Shown: positions 27,956-40,040 of the stretch, piece after piece
How the letters are laid out: the number at the start of each line of letters is the position of its first letter
Numbering within the stretch: the stretch's first letter is position 1
Source of the DNA: Chionoecetes opilio
Taxonomy: Eukaryota > Arthropoda > Malacostraca > Decapoda > Majidae
Assembly (NCBI GenBank): GCA_016584305.1
Contig: JACEEZ010005954.1
Span: 416,001-480,000, forward strand
Direction of reading: 5' to 3'
Length of the DNA: 64,000 nucleotides
Made by a program: the position numbers and the translations under genes
The notes under the pieces: generated by a model
Databases searched by the model: none
What the model saw: only the letters and a program-made list of their open reading frames with translations
Told to the model about the DNA's origin: nothing

Positions 27956-29149
27956 CCTATATTTATTCTATTCAGATCATTTTTGCCAGTGATTTTGACC
28001 GAAGTAACAGTTTTCCAAGAGGTTTGAAAGTTAGTTGAAGACGTACATGACAAAAGGTTAGTCCTCCATAAGGTAGTAAACGAGGTAAGGCAGGGTCACT
28101 GAAACGAATCTTAACCGAAAAATATATTATGCCCTAAAACTTATCCCGAGACATTTCTTCTGTAAATCTAGCTCAACCTACATAAACCTAATAGAGCATA
28201 AGTTAACAATTTAACCATCATTATTGTATGTGGGGTACCTGAACTGTTCATTCAGACTGCATGCAATACCTACATCTAAACTGTTCACTGCACAAGTGGC
28301 ACATATCAAAACTACAGTGATATATAAGTGCTTCTAGGAGACTGCTTATTATTTCCACTGCCTTCATGCATCGACTTCAACACCATTCCCCGCAAATTTT
28401 AACACATCAGAACCTAAATAGTAGCATACATATAAATAGACACATACATTCCTATATAGGTCTATACCTATTCAAACTTGTATGAGTAATGGTTAGTAAA
28501 CTGGGAAACTCATATTAACTTCAATTTTTCTCTTATTGCATTGGCTCGCAAGTAACACTTAAACCATGATGTATACCACTACTTATTATGAGGAAAGACA
28601 ACAAAAGGAACTCAATTAATAAGGTATTTTAATACTATCATAACCATGAATATGTACAACCTACAAAGAGAAGACTACGACGAAGCAAAATTTTCGAGTT
28701 GTTTTGGGCGAAATTGATATTCCAGGTGCTATATTTCCATGCTGTGTTCTCGCTGACAACACTACAGAAGACCTGAAGTGATGGCTGATGTGCAGAGGCT
28801 TCTAAACCAAGAAAACAGTTACGGCAGAGTCTCATTTAGAGGTAAGCAAGTGGTAGGGACACAATACGTACTACCTACCACTTGCTTACCTCTTGACGAG
28901 GCTCTGTTATGACTCTGTTTTCCTGGTTTAGAAGCCTCTGCACATCAGCCATTACCTCAGGTCTTCTCTAGTGTTGTCAGCGAGAACAGAACACAGTAAT
29001 ATAGCACCTGGAATATCAATTTAGCTCAAAATAACTCTAAATTCTTCCATCGTCGTAGTTTTCCCTTCGTAGGTCCACCCGCGGTGACCCCGACTTATCC
29101 CCACAATGCACCGCGCCGACCGCGCTAAACAAACCGTGACGTAGTTATG

Positions 29150-29598
29150 GGTTGGGTCCATTGCTATTGATAAATGATAGCTCACTTTCTAAGTGAGGTT
29201 ACTTGCCTGTTTAAACTGCTAACTCTCTTAGTCAGTCTTATTTGAATTTTACAATATTTCCATAAATATAGCTTACAATCAAATCTAGATTTTGTTAAAT
29301 TTTTCTCAATATTTTTTAACAATGCAGTAATGCATAGGTGAGGAAAGACCAAACTTAATATCTACCAGTAGTGGTGAACACACTAGGAATTTCTTTTCAC
29401 TACAGTACCCTCCTGAGTTTCACCCTATCCGAGTTTCGTGATCCTCCCAGTCCCGTGACACCCAGTCTCAACCTCTACTCCCTCACTACTGAGGCCTTGA
29501 GACGACCCTCTGTCTCACAGAGAGGGACCGAGAGGTGCCAGTTTGCCTATACCAGAGAATATCATACAAATTTTCTTTAAGGATATTGTTTGCATATA
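29150..29598. other. Unassigned intronic sequence
   Basis: No exon or element was recognised. Confidence 0.6.
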
Positions 29599-30012
29599 CA
29601 CTTGACCCTCCATTTTCCGGACTATTAGAGGGTTAGCCTGGTCCGGGAATCCCAAAACTTTTCGAACCGCGAAAGTCCGGGAGGTGAAGCCATTCACAGA
29701 CTTTATCTAGTAAATAGTGAAGGGTACTGGTTTTCTAGTACGTTTTGGGTCCTTGGACGGCACTACAGGAGGTATTGTGGCGATATTACGCAGCCCGAGC
29801 GGCTGTGTCCGCCTGCCCTGCCCCTAGTGGCAGCATCTTCGAACTAACGGCCAGGAACCTCGCCGTGCGGGAAATTTTAATGCCGTACTTTCTTTAATAT
29901 CCCGGATTATTCTAGACATATGTCCGGCCATGCCAAATATGTCCGGGGGCAGACAATGACCGGGGATTCCAAAATCCAGCAATCGGAGGTCCAGAAAATC
30001 GAGGGTCGAGTG
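29599..30012. mobile_element. pogo-like TIR element (sister of element B)
   Basis: A 414-bp element with ends CACTTGACCCTCCATTTTCC and, from the right, CACTCGACCCTCGATTTTCT, and TA at 29597-29598 and 30013-30014. It shares its interior with 15361-16085 but has only one or two TCCGGGAA units where that element has about 11 repeats. It has no transposase. Confidence 0.85.
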
Positions 30013-30014
30013 TA

Positions 30015-30604
30015 TTTCATATATGCCTATGGCTTGACATGAGTGACGGACAAGGGGGAGGGAGGAGAAAATCAGCCATAACTCTTTCATTTTTGCTGAT
30101 TTATTTATAATAGTTTGTCACAAGCTGGCTCAAGTGTTCAACTACTCATGATAATTTTTTCACACATTTCAATTTTTTTCAGAAATATTCGTGTGATGCT
30201 CCCTTTAAGAATGTGTTTTATAGTGAATGAGATGCTCTAGGTTTAGTGCCACTCTGAACATTTGAGAGAAGGCCGTATGTATGACAAAACAAAATCTTGA
30301 ACTACACTCACAACATTTTGCTCAGGTGATCAATTATATCATCATTCACCCTGTCACCCATTCCAAATATTGTCAACAACATAAAGGTTTACCTAATTAG
30401 TAATTACAGTAAGACAGCAGCTAACAAAGTATGCAGAAATTCTTCAGCCTTGGCAATAACCTAGGGGTCAGTGAGAAAAAAAGTCACGCTGAAGCGTTTG
30501 TTGGGTCGTGGTTTCAAATCCCAGCCATCTCAAAAGTAGAAAATATGCCCTGTAAGGCTAACACCTGATAAGTTTCAAGTTTTTCATTAAACTGCACTGT
30601 TGAT
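30015..30604. other. Unassigned intronic sequence
   Basis: No gene was recognised. GTGGTTTCAAATCCCAGCC near 30520 resembles a B box and might be a decayed SINE head, but no A box was found. Confidence 0.5.
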
Positions 30605-31055
30605 GTTCTATTAAATAAAATATAAGACGCATTTGAGTCATTGAGTCATTCCATAATTTGGAAAGATCGCCAAGGATGCAGCCACACAGAAAGATCCACC
30701 CACGAGGAAAGACTAAAGGAAATGAAACTGCCATCACAAGAAATAAAGCAGGGAAGGAGACCTAGTCGCATCATATAAATTGATTAATGACTTAAAAGTG
30801 GACGGAAAAGGCCTGGTATTGAGAGGTGAAAAAGAAGATGGATATAATAGTGATGGTACAAAAGTTAAGATAAAGAAAAGGAAGATGTTTAAATAACACA
30901 AGAAATACAGCTTTCCCCATTGATCATTGATGTACAGATGCCTGCAATAGACTACAAGAAATGATAGCAGCAAAATTAATGCCTCTGTTTAAGGAGAATC
31001 TAGATATATAGAGGTACGCAGACAGGACCACACAAGTATAGCTCAGGTCCTGTAT
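30605..31055 (+). mobile_element. Degraded LINE C-terminal fragment
   Basis: Plus-strand pieces around 30690-31050 (GACCTAGTCGCATCATATAA, CAGCTTTCCCCATTGATC, TAGAGGTACGCAGACAGGAC, ATAGCTCAGGTCCTGTAT) follow the same order as the LINE C-terminus and 3' end seen at 46449-46772. Many indels are present. Confidence 0.5.
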
Positions 31056-31061
31056 AAGGTA

Positions 31062-31332
31062 AAGATGGGGGCATACGCTATCCTGCGCGTGGCCTCGGTG
31101 CTCATCTCCGTGGCATTAGCCCTTGAGCCTGTGGTGGATGATAACCCATTACCCCGGAACACGGGGCTAGTATGACATCCGGGTTACCACAGTTACCTTC
31201 CCCAGGTACCCATTTATCAACCTCGAAAGTGAGGAAGAACAGCCAGCCTGGGTTGGCTGGTCGCTGACTTGCCCTGGCCCGGATTCGAACCAGGGCTCAC
31301 AAATTCATAGCCACTACACCATGGAGGCGACA
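31062..31332 (-). mobile_element. tRNA-derived SINE family S2
   Basis: On the minus strand it begins GTCGCCTCCATGGTGTAGTG (A box TGGTGTAGTGG), with B box GGTTCGAATCC at about 31281-31292. The body contains CCAGCCAACCCAGGCTGGCT and the 3' end is AGCGTATGCCCCCAT. That 14-base tail is the same as the LINE tail at 11660. A related head occurs at 52907-52990. Confidence 0.85.
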
Positions 31333-31593
31333 CACTGTATGCTACTAGTTAAATACAACCCTATCAGTATTTGTATAAACTTCAAGGATATATCTAGTAT
31401 ATCTTGAGGTACTGATATATGCATATAATAATCTACCTTCTCATGATATGTAATAATTCTCTTGTTATCTCCTTCTTCTTCTTTCTGTTTAACGTCAGTT
31501 TTTCCTATAATATTTTATGAGGTTAGACAGCCAATGATATGCTTCCAACTACCAGTGCCAGACAATTTTCAATTTTCTTAAATTTCCTAAATC

Positions 31594-32876
31594 GGTACCC
31601 GGTACCGTCCGGTAGCGCCCGGTACCGTCCGGTAGCACCTGGTACCGTCCGGTAGCACCTAGTACCGTCCGGTAGCACCTAGTACCGTCCGGTAGCACCT
31701 AGTACCGTCCGGTAGCACCTAGTACCGTCCGGTAGCACCTAGTACCGTCCGGTAGCACCTAGTACCGTCCGGTAGCACCTAGTACCGTCCGGTAGCACCT
31801 AGTACGGTACACCTGTACCGGTACACCTAGTACCGTTCGGTAGCACCTAGTACCGTCCAGTAGCACCTAGTACCGTCCGGTAGCACCTAGTACCGTCCGG
31901 TAGCACCTAGTACCGTCCGGTAGCACCTAGTACCGTCCGGTACCACCTAGTACCGTCCGGTACCACCTAGTACCGTCCGGTACCACCTAGTACCGTCCGG
32001 TACTACCTAGTACCGTCCGGTACCACCTAGTACCGTCCGGTACCACCTAGTACCGTCCGGTATCACCTAGTACCGTCCGGTACCACCTAGTACCGTCCGG
32101 TACCACCTAGTACCGTCCGGTAGCACCTAGTACCGTCCGGTACCACCTAGTACCGTCCGGTACCACCTAGTACCGTCCGGTACCACCTAGTACCGTCCGG
32201 TACCACCTAGTACCGTCCGGTAGCACCTAGTACCGTCCGGTAGCACCTAGTACCGTCCGGTACCACCTAGTACCGTCCGGTAGCACCTAGTACCGTCCGG
32301 TACACCTAGTACCGTCCGGTACCACCTAGTACCGTCCGGTACACCTAGTACCGTCCGGTAGCACCTAGTACCGTCCGGTACCACCTAGTACCGTCCGGTA
32401 GCACCTAGTACCGTCCGGTACCACCTAGTACCGTCCGGTACCACCTAGTACCGTCCGGTACCACCTAGTACCGTCCGGTACCACCTAGTACCGTCCGGTA
32501 GCACCTAGTACCGTCCGGTAGCACCTAGTACCGTCGGTACCATACCGTCCGGTACCACCTAGTACCGTCCGGTACCACCTAGTACCGTCCGGTACCACCT
32601 AGTACCGTCCGGTACCACCTAGTACCGTCCGGTACCACCTAGTACCGTCCGGTACCACCTAGTACCGTCCGGTAGCACGTAGTACCGTCCGGTACCACCT
32701 AGTACCGTCCGGTAGCACTTAGTACCGTCCGGTACCACCTAGTACCGTCCGGTACTACCTAGTACCGTCCGGTAGCACTTAGTACCGTCCGGTACCACCT
32801 AGTACCGTCCGGTACCACCTAGTACCGTCCGGTACCACCTAGTACCGTCCGGTACCACCTAGTACCGTCCGGTACA
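31594..32876. repeat. 20-bp minisatellite, about 64 copies
   Basis: The unit GTACCGTCCGGTAGCACCTA occurs with S/C and C/T variants (GGTACCACCTA, GGTAGCACCTA). Variant units are partly clustered, which indicates regional amplification. Confidence 0.97.
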
Positions 32877-32879
32877 CTG

Positions 32880-33445
32880 TACAGGATTATTTATATCATT
32901 AGATGAATGGTGATGTATATATTTGATGGTTAAAGACGGGTAAACAGTTAATTTTGACCTAACTCGTCCAAAAGGATTTGTACGCGAACTGTAGGCCTAC
33001 CGGTCGTTTTTGTCTATAGTATTCAATTAGTTTGATTTAAAAAAGTTAACCCACCATTATTTTTCTATTGCAGTCAAAAAAATTATAAACTTAGAAATTA
33101 CATCGAGATTAATTCAGATATACGATATATTAATGTATAGCTCTATTGTATTTTCATAAATAAATTGGTTGCTGATGGCGGCGCCTTTTTATGACATTAA
33201 TAGAAAATGAATATGAATATGAATAAAAATGCTATAGAAAAATATTTTTTTTGTTAATTAAATTTATAAACTTAGAAATTACATTGGATTAATTCTGATT
33301 CATTATTCATTCATTAATTCTGAGAATAAGCTGAATACATACAACCCTCAAAAATCTGATTCCCTCATGGATGAATTTGGCCAAATTAACGGTTTACTCG
33401 TCGTTTACCATGAAATATACTCACCACACGGTATAAATAATCATG
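32880..33445. other. Spacer between inverted minisatellite blocks
   Basis: AT-rich. Internal repeats of TTATAAACTTAGAAATTACAT occur at 33085 and 33263. No gene was recognised. Confidence 0.6.
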
Positions 33446-33553
33446 TACAGTGTACCGGACGGTACCAGGTGCTACCGGACGGCACCGGGCGGTACCGGAA
33501 CGCTACCGGGCGGTACCAGACGCTACCGGGCGGTACCGGACGCTACCGGACGG
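33446..33553. repeat. Inverted short block of the 20-bp repeat
   Basis: TACCGGACGGTACCAGGTGC and following units are the reverse complement of the 31594-32876 repeat, with GGGCGGTACCGGACGCTACC variants. With that array it forms a foldback-like arrangement. Confidence 0.85.
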
Positions 33554-33892
33554 TTTTTAGGCACACCCGGCTGGGCGGTGAAAATGTGTACATGATTTTC
33601 GTAGCCTTTATTGCCGTTTTGGAGACAACCTGCATGTGCTCCCAGCAACTTGTTTGGACGGACACAGGTATTTGAGGTAGTGCAGAGGTGAGTACGCACA
33701 AAGTTTCGTACGCACACGTATTTTTGTGGTTTATGTACGCGCACGGGAGGAACCATGGTTAAATTTCGGTATTATGGGATTGTTTGTACCCAAAGCACGG
33801 TGACTTGGGGGAGGAGGGTTGGGGGTATTGTTAGATGTAAGGGCCTACTTTGGGTAAACATTGGGTGGGCTAACTCAATTGTTTTCGGCTGT
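33554..33892. other. Unassigned sequence
   Basis: A GC-mixed stretch with no recognisable gene or repeat. Confidence 0.5.
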
Positions 33893-36727
33893 AATATATA
33901 TAGTGCAGCAGATATGTGAAAAGATTGTGGGTTTGATGATAAAAGCATATAATTTGGCTCACATTTAATACACACCACTAGGAAGATTTTTGGATATAGG
34001 GACATTGCACATTCCTCCTGGGGCTAAAATGGCGGCCGTTGTACAAAATGGCCGTGATCGGGTATTACATAACACATAATCTGTAGGAGTTGTGCACGTT
34101 TCTGAACTGGACATGCATGCAAGTGATGCAATATCACGTGAAATATAATCTGGGATGCTAATAATTCAAGGTCATACACCTTACATAATAGATTCATGGG
34201 GCCTATTACATCACAAATGCGCCAAATTTGTTTTTTTTTATGAGTTTTTTCCTTTTTTTGAAATCTGAATATGAGCATTTTAACATTAAACTCCACTGCC
34301 ACTGTGGAAGTGCATTTACCCTTATATATTATCTTACATTGATATTTCAGCCTTACATTGTCAGTGGGTCCATGTCTACATCATATTAAAATATAACAAT
34401 CCGCCATGCGGACAAAGGCGATATAGGTGAGCAACCCGAGGATCAAACGTACATTAATGCCAACCCCCCGTGTACACATGTACGTGATGTAGCCGGATCT
34501 TATAAACTAACGAAATATTCTCCTTGGTAGTAATCATGGTAGTAGATGGGGCCTGCAATCCTCAGTTGACCTATACAAAGGGGTTATGGTTGTGTTCTCT
34601 AAGCCGTCCATGATACTGCAAGTTCTACTCCCGAGCACACTGTCTGCCGCAGTGGCATAGTGCCATGCACTAGAGTACAGGCTTCAAACACTTGCATTGT
34701 CCTCTGCATCCCTTCTTGTAGCTGCATCTGAGAAGTTGCTGGCATACTTGCCTTGCCTCCGCGAGGGTTGTCCAACCAGTGTCACTCTTCACCCACCCCC
34801 ATTCGCTAGGGGATGGGAGCTCTGCTGCAGCAACCATCATCTGGCCCCAACAGTAGCCAGCTTGGTAGGCAGTTCTCCTGATGTGCTGTCTGAGGGCTTC
34901 TCGAGTTGGCGGGAGAGCATCTATTGCTCGACGCTTCTGGGTGAAGAGCTGCTTACGTGCATCGTTGACATGTTCGTGGCTGCTAGTGCGATCATACAGG
35001 AGAACGACGAAACGCTCCAAGGTGTCCAGGCTGTCATCTACGATTGAGGGATTTGATGTAGCGCCCAAGGCACAGAAGGTCGCAGTGACTTCATCACAGG
35101 CCTTCCACGTCTCCCATGCAGTCTTTTTGCTCCTGCCTCCAGAAGATTGACAGGGTATCACACCCAGTGAAGGCATGAAATGAGGGTAATCCTCGACACT
35201 TGTCAGGCCCCAATGACTGGGCAATCTCGTGAGCTGCTAAGAACCTAAAGCTCTTCCCGGTACCGAAGGCAACCTACAGCTCATCTATGTTGAGGCGTTC
35301 GGCTGCTGCCACCGCAAGGACTACGACATCCTTGTCAACTGTGCAAATTGACACCTTGGTGTAGCCCTGCTTGACAACATCTTCCACGTTGAACAGGATC
35401 CTGGTATCTGCTTCTTCATGTGTACATGGAGCAAGACCAGCGATGTCTTTGGCATGCGTACAGACCACGACTTTGTGGAGAGTGCTGATGACTTGTTTCT
35501 CTGTCTCTTGAGCAGCTAGTCTCGTCGCTAGGAAGGAGAACAGCTCCACCTTGTTCTCGTCGATCCGTAGGAAGGCCTGCCAGTTTCCTGGTATGAACTA
35601 GATGGCTCGACTCGTCTCCGGATGCCTCTACCTCTCTTTGTTCGAGTGTCGGCCTTCAAACTGTCTGGCAGTTATTCATCCTAGACGACATCCACTCTGA
35701 TTGCATGCTGTAGCTGAGATGTGATGTACGGCAATAAAACCTGTGTTGCATAGTCAGAGAAGGTCTTCGCACCACCAGGTGCCAGCATGTTGGTGATAGC
35801 TGCTCCATCAAGGATGATGACTTCAATGTGAGGACTGGCAACATTCTCTTGTGGAGGGATCATATCTTCTAAGCATGCCACGAGGTCAGACTTTTTGCCC
35901 AGTCTCATTTTGCCCATCTGTGACAGGGCAGGGGGATAGGCCTGGTTCTCATGAGCAAAGAATTCGTTGAGATCTCCATCACGCATCTGGGCTGCAATGA
36001 ACAAACCGGAGAATAGGGAGCAGTCATTCTTGAGCGATGCCAGCTGAAGCTGGGTTCTTGATTTCTCTCTGACTGGAGATCGGCTGAAGAGAGGAAGGTT
36101 GATTCTCCTGATTGGGTCGGTGATGGGCTTCGTCTAGTTCACAAGCTGCTCATTGACATACATGAGGTACTGCTCCTGCCCCGCTCATTGACATACGTGA
36201 GGTACTGCTCCTGCCCCAGCTTCTCGATCTGGCACACAGTGTTGATGACTGCTGGGTCTGCCAGGTCCCTGCTGTCTAGTACTGGGAGATCATTGCTGTC
36301 ATCACAAAAGGGGTTCCCCATCTCTCTCATGACACCGGAGAGTGACTTAACATCTCGAGCAAACGCCAGCTGTGTATTTGCGGACGTTATTTGCATCCCT
36401 GTTAGGCCACCATACATAATTGTGTTCAAGTCCATGTGAGGCCTATGCATAACATGTCAATAACAACTGATACATAGATCCACTAGAATGTGTTTTGCAC
36501 CAACCATACTTGATAGAGTTCAACTTATGGGTGAAAATAGTAAATTGTGACCGCCATTTTGTAAAATGGCCGCCAAAGCTACCATGGGACAAGTATGCGA
36601 TGTCCCTATATCCAAAAATATTCCTAAGGGTATGTCCTAACTGTGTGCCAAATGCCATGCTTTTATCATCAAACCCACAATTCGGTCGAAAATATATCAC
36701 ATATCTGCTCCACTATAACGAATAACA
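33893..36727 (-). mobile_element. Decayed DNA transposon with XPG/PIN-like gene (Academ-like?)
   Basis: Outer inverted repeats of about 175 bp (33893-34065 and 36540-36727; shared TGGGTTTGATGATAAAAGCA and TTTTTGGATATAGGGACAT) flank a multi-frame minus-strand coding relic (34670-36450). The combination of inverted ends, an acidic XPG-type nuclease motif and a Cys-rich tail resembles the Academ superfamily as described. This is an inference from motifs, and target duplications were not resolved. Confidence 0.55.
34670..36450 (-). pseudogene. Transposon-type XPG/PIN-like protein, broken
   Basis: Four minus-strand pieces keep N-to-C order. At 36450-36139 is an N-terminal part with Gln/Asp-rich helices, including GQEQYLTYVNER. 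At 36004-35681 is an intermediate part. At 35549-35274 is CTHEEADTRILF (residues 42-53 of that frame) followed by TVDKDVVVLA (70-79). At 35224-34670 is TLERFVVLLYDRTSS, AYQAGYCWGQMM and a C-terminal CSYKKGCRGQCKC cluster. The E-E-A-D and D-x-D-V-V-V-L pair resembles the acidic active site of XPG/PIN-fold nucleases. Proteins with this layout occur in many copies in cnidarian and crustacean genomes. A 34-bp tandem duplication near 36155-36222 and several frameshifts break the frame, so it is not functional here. The biochemical role is inferred, not known. Confidence 0.7.
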
Positions 36728-36729
36728 CG

Positions 36730-36909
36730 AATACGTATTTTCTTTTTGTCTTTTTTTTTGACAATTTTTTTTGCTTGCCTTCAAGCGCGGCGCCTGTGGG
36801 GTTTGGGGGGGCGAGGGTGGGGGGGATGGGAAGGCCAAGGGGTGGCCTACGTGGGGTAAAAAAATTGGCGGCCCATCTTGCTGGTTTGGGCTGGGCGAAT
36901 ATTTTCAAT
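36730..36909. other. GC-rich spacer
   Basis: A T-run followed by a G-rich stretch (36795-36845). A decayed SINE tail is possible (GCGGCGCCTGTGGGG resembles the S1 end) but not supported further. Confidence 0.35.
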
Positions 36910-38766
36910 CTACACCTTTTTACTCTCAAATTAAAACAACTGAAGTTTAAATTAAAACAACTGAAGTTTAAAATAAAACAACTGAAGTTTAAATTAAAAC
37001 AACTGAAGTTTAAATTAAAACAACTGAAGTTTAAATTAAAACAACTGAAGTTTAAATTAAAACAAATGAAGTTTAAATTAAAATAACTGAACTTCAAATA
37101 AAAATAATTGAACTTCAATTTAAAATAATTGAATTTCAAATTAAAAGAAAATAATTCATCTAATATATTTTGAAATTAATTTGTTTTATTTTGAAGTTCT
37201 GTTGTTCTAATTTGAGAGTGAAAAGGTGTATTATGAAAACCCCCAGAAAAGTAACATATTCCTTCCCGCAAACTTTTTTTATCTTTACCAGAGTGCTGCC
37301 AGCAAAGGGAAGAGAGGGAAAAAAATATTGATGAAAAGATATACCATTCTTTTAAATATTTTTACACAGCATGAAGATATAGATAAAGTAACACAGGATG
37401 AAGTAACGTATAGCTATTCCGTGTATGTTAGTACACATACTGTAGTTATACAAAAGAAAACAAAAGTTACATTTTTGGCACTCAAAATGTTTTGGCACTC
37501 AAAAGTTTTTGGTACTCGAAAATGTTGGCACTCAAAAATGTTTGGCACGCAAAATTTGTTAGCACTCAAATATTTTAGGCACTTAAAAAAATTTGGCACT
37601 CAAAATTTTTGGCACTCATTTTTTTGCTCTCAAAACATTTTTGCACTCAAATTTTTTTGCCACTCGAAAATGTTTGGCACTCGAAAAATTTTGGCACTCG
37701 AAAATGTTTGGCACTCGAAAAATTTTGGCACTCAAATTTTTTTGGCACTCAAAAAATTTAGGCACAAATTTTTGCCACTCAAATTTTTTTGGCACTCGAA
37801 ACTTTTTAGCACTCAAAAAATGTTGGCACTCAGAATTTTTTGACTGAAAAAAATTTGGCACTCAATTTTTTTGGCATTCAAGGAGTGACAGCCTGGGGGT
37901 ACTACGTAGTACCCCCAGGCTGTCACTCCTCCCTCACTCGCTAGCTATAAAATGCCAAAAGATTTTGAGTGCCAAAAATGTTTGAGTGCCCAAAAATGTT
38001 AAGTGGCAAAAATTTTGGTGGCAAACATTTTTTAATGGCAAATTTTTTTAGTGGCAAAAAAATGAGTGACAAAAATATTTGAGTGCCAAACATTTTTGAG
38101 TGCCAAAAAGTTGTAAGTGCCAAAATTTTTTACTGCCAAAAATATTTGAGTGCCAACATTTTTTGAGTGCCAAACATTTTTGAGTGCCAAATATTTTTGA
38201 GTGCCAAAAATGTAACTTTTGTTTTCTTTTGTATAACTACAGTATGTGTACTAACATACACGGAATAGCTATAGGTTACTTCATCCTATGTTGCTTTATC
38301 TATGTAGTATGCTGTGTAAAAATATTTAAAAGAATGGTATATCTTTTCATCAATATTTTTTTCCCTCTCTTCCCTTTGCTGGCAGCACTCTGGTAAAGAT
38401 AAGAAAAATTTGCAGGAAGAAATATGTTACTTTTCTGGGGGTTTTCATAATACACCTTTTCACTCTCAAATTAGAACAACAGAACTTCAAAATAAAACAA
38501 ATTAATTTGAAAATATAATAGATTAATTTTCCTTTTAATTTGAAATTCAATTTTTTAAATTGAGGTTCAGATATTTTAATCTGAAGTTCAGTTATTTTAA
38601 TTTAAACTTTAGTTGTTTTAATTTAAAGCTTTAGTTGTTTTAATTAAACTTAAGTTGTTTTAATTTAAGCTTCAGTTGTTTTAGTTTAAACTTTAGTTGT
38701 TTTAATTTGAGATTCACTTGTTTTAATTTGAAGTTCAGTTGTTTTAATTTCAGTGACAAGGTGTAG
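36910..38766. mobile_element. Foldback element with minisatellite stems
   Basis: The ends CTACACCTTTTTACTCTCAA and, from the right, CTACACCTTGTCACTGAAAT are inverted. From the outside in, each arm has a 20-bp repeat (AACAACTGAAGTTTAAATTA), a unique block (AAAACCCCCAGAAAAGTAAC and onward), and a 14-17 bp repeat (TTTTGGCACTCAAAAA). The centre is a perfect 50-bp palindrome at 37881-37930 (AGGAGTGACAGCCTGGGGGT on each strand). No protein-coding gene was recognised. The architecture resembles Drosophila FB-type foldback transposons. Confidence 0.85.
37881..37930. repeat. 50-bp perfect palindrome
   Basis: A spacer-free palindrome centred between 37905 and 37906 (ACTACGTAGT core) at the centre of the foldback element. 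It could extrude as a cruciform. Confidence 0.95.
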
Positions 38767-40040
38767 TCCGTACATACACGGCCCTGGCACCCGGGGGATG
38801 AATGTTGATTGTTTAAAGGTGTGAAAATAACCGTATTAACGTATCTTCATGGTGTTATTTCAGCACGATAGGAAATTTTCTTGAAAATATGGATGCACTT
38901 CTATGAAGCAACATCCTTAATGACTAAATATGCATTTCTATGTTATAGTTTCTTCTCATGACACCCTCCCTCACTAATGCTGTTTTTGTGAACGTCCACC
39001 AGGAAGCAGAATCATCCATGAACGTTATCATAATCTGAGTGAGTGAATATAGACGGGAAAGAAATGTTACCACGATACTATAAAGAGATCACAGATGAAG
39101 TATTTCACAGGTCCCCAGCTGGCTGGTGAGTTTTTTGTTCCATCCTATAAAATTTCTTTCAGGTCACAAATACATGTACTATAAGATTCATTAATAATGT
39201 TATTACAAGATGTAATAGTGTAAAGGGTATCTGCATGTGCTCAGTACTGTCATGAATAAAAATAACTCCTTTGCTCTGAGTCAGAGAAGTAATAATTCAA
39301 CTATAGTAAAAAAAAAAAATAATATTAAAAAATGCAGTATCTTGCCGCGTGTCATTAATTTTTCTTCTGAATTTATGAGAAGTCTTAATATAGCTACACA
39401 AAACCCCACTCCAATAAACAATGGTCTGATTCAAGCAAGTAGTCCTTCTTAGTGCACTGCTTCTTCTTCAGATGAATTAGCACTGTACTCTGACTCAAAG
39501 ACAGATGAGTTAAAAATTTGTCCATGACCATACTTTATGTGCCAGAAAACAATACATCATAGCTAACATTGACATATATTGCAACTCTGTGTCAGAGATG
39601 GTACTGAGTGCGTCAAGTATATTCTGTGCGTTGTGTGCAGTGGTGTGTGTACATGTGAATATACACTCCATGCTGTGATGAGCGTGTCAATGTGTTTACA
39701 ATACAGGTCATGAAAGGGTATCAAGGCCCCCAAGCTATAGTTACAGACAGCAGCAAAGGACATGAGGCATTCAGAAGCAAGTGTAAGGTACGAAGATAAT
39801 ATCAATAAATACCCGTCTCTCCTGTTGAAGTGCAACAAAAACGTGTAGATATATTGTTAAGTATGGTATTCCATCAACTACAACATCAAAAACAACTGGT
39901 CTAAACAAAAGTGACCTCTATACAACATCCCATTAACTTTTTGTACTTTAAAAACTATCTTTAATACATCATGACTACTGATGTGCCTATGGACTCGTCT
40001 AGTTACTAACAAAATTATACAATAATCATCATACTTTTAC
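38767..40040. other. Unassigned intronic sequence next to III-S1
   Basis: AT-rich intron. No exon, SINE or LINE feature was seen. Confidence 0.6.

Larger units (their letters stand above)
25583..29149. mobile_element. Foldback element with about 0.87-kb inverted arms
   Basis: The left arm 25583-26450 and right arm 28276-29149 are inverted copies (outer ends CATAACTACGTCACGGTTTG on both strands). Each arm is itself a hairpin: the left centres near 25866 and the right near 28866, with stems containing GCCTCTGCACATCAGCCAT and TACCACTTGCTTACCTCT. The 1.8-kb middle carries a LINE RT fragment and MITE family M copy 2. No transposase was recognised. It could also be two inverted insertions of one palindromic element. 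Confidence 0.8.

Noticed and set aside
37226..37843. 205-codon frame in the foldback stem
   Set aside because: Built of the 14-17-bp repeat and opposed by a similar frame on the inverted arm. No domain, no splice sites.
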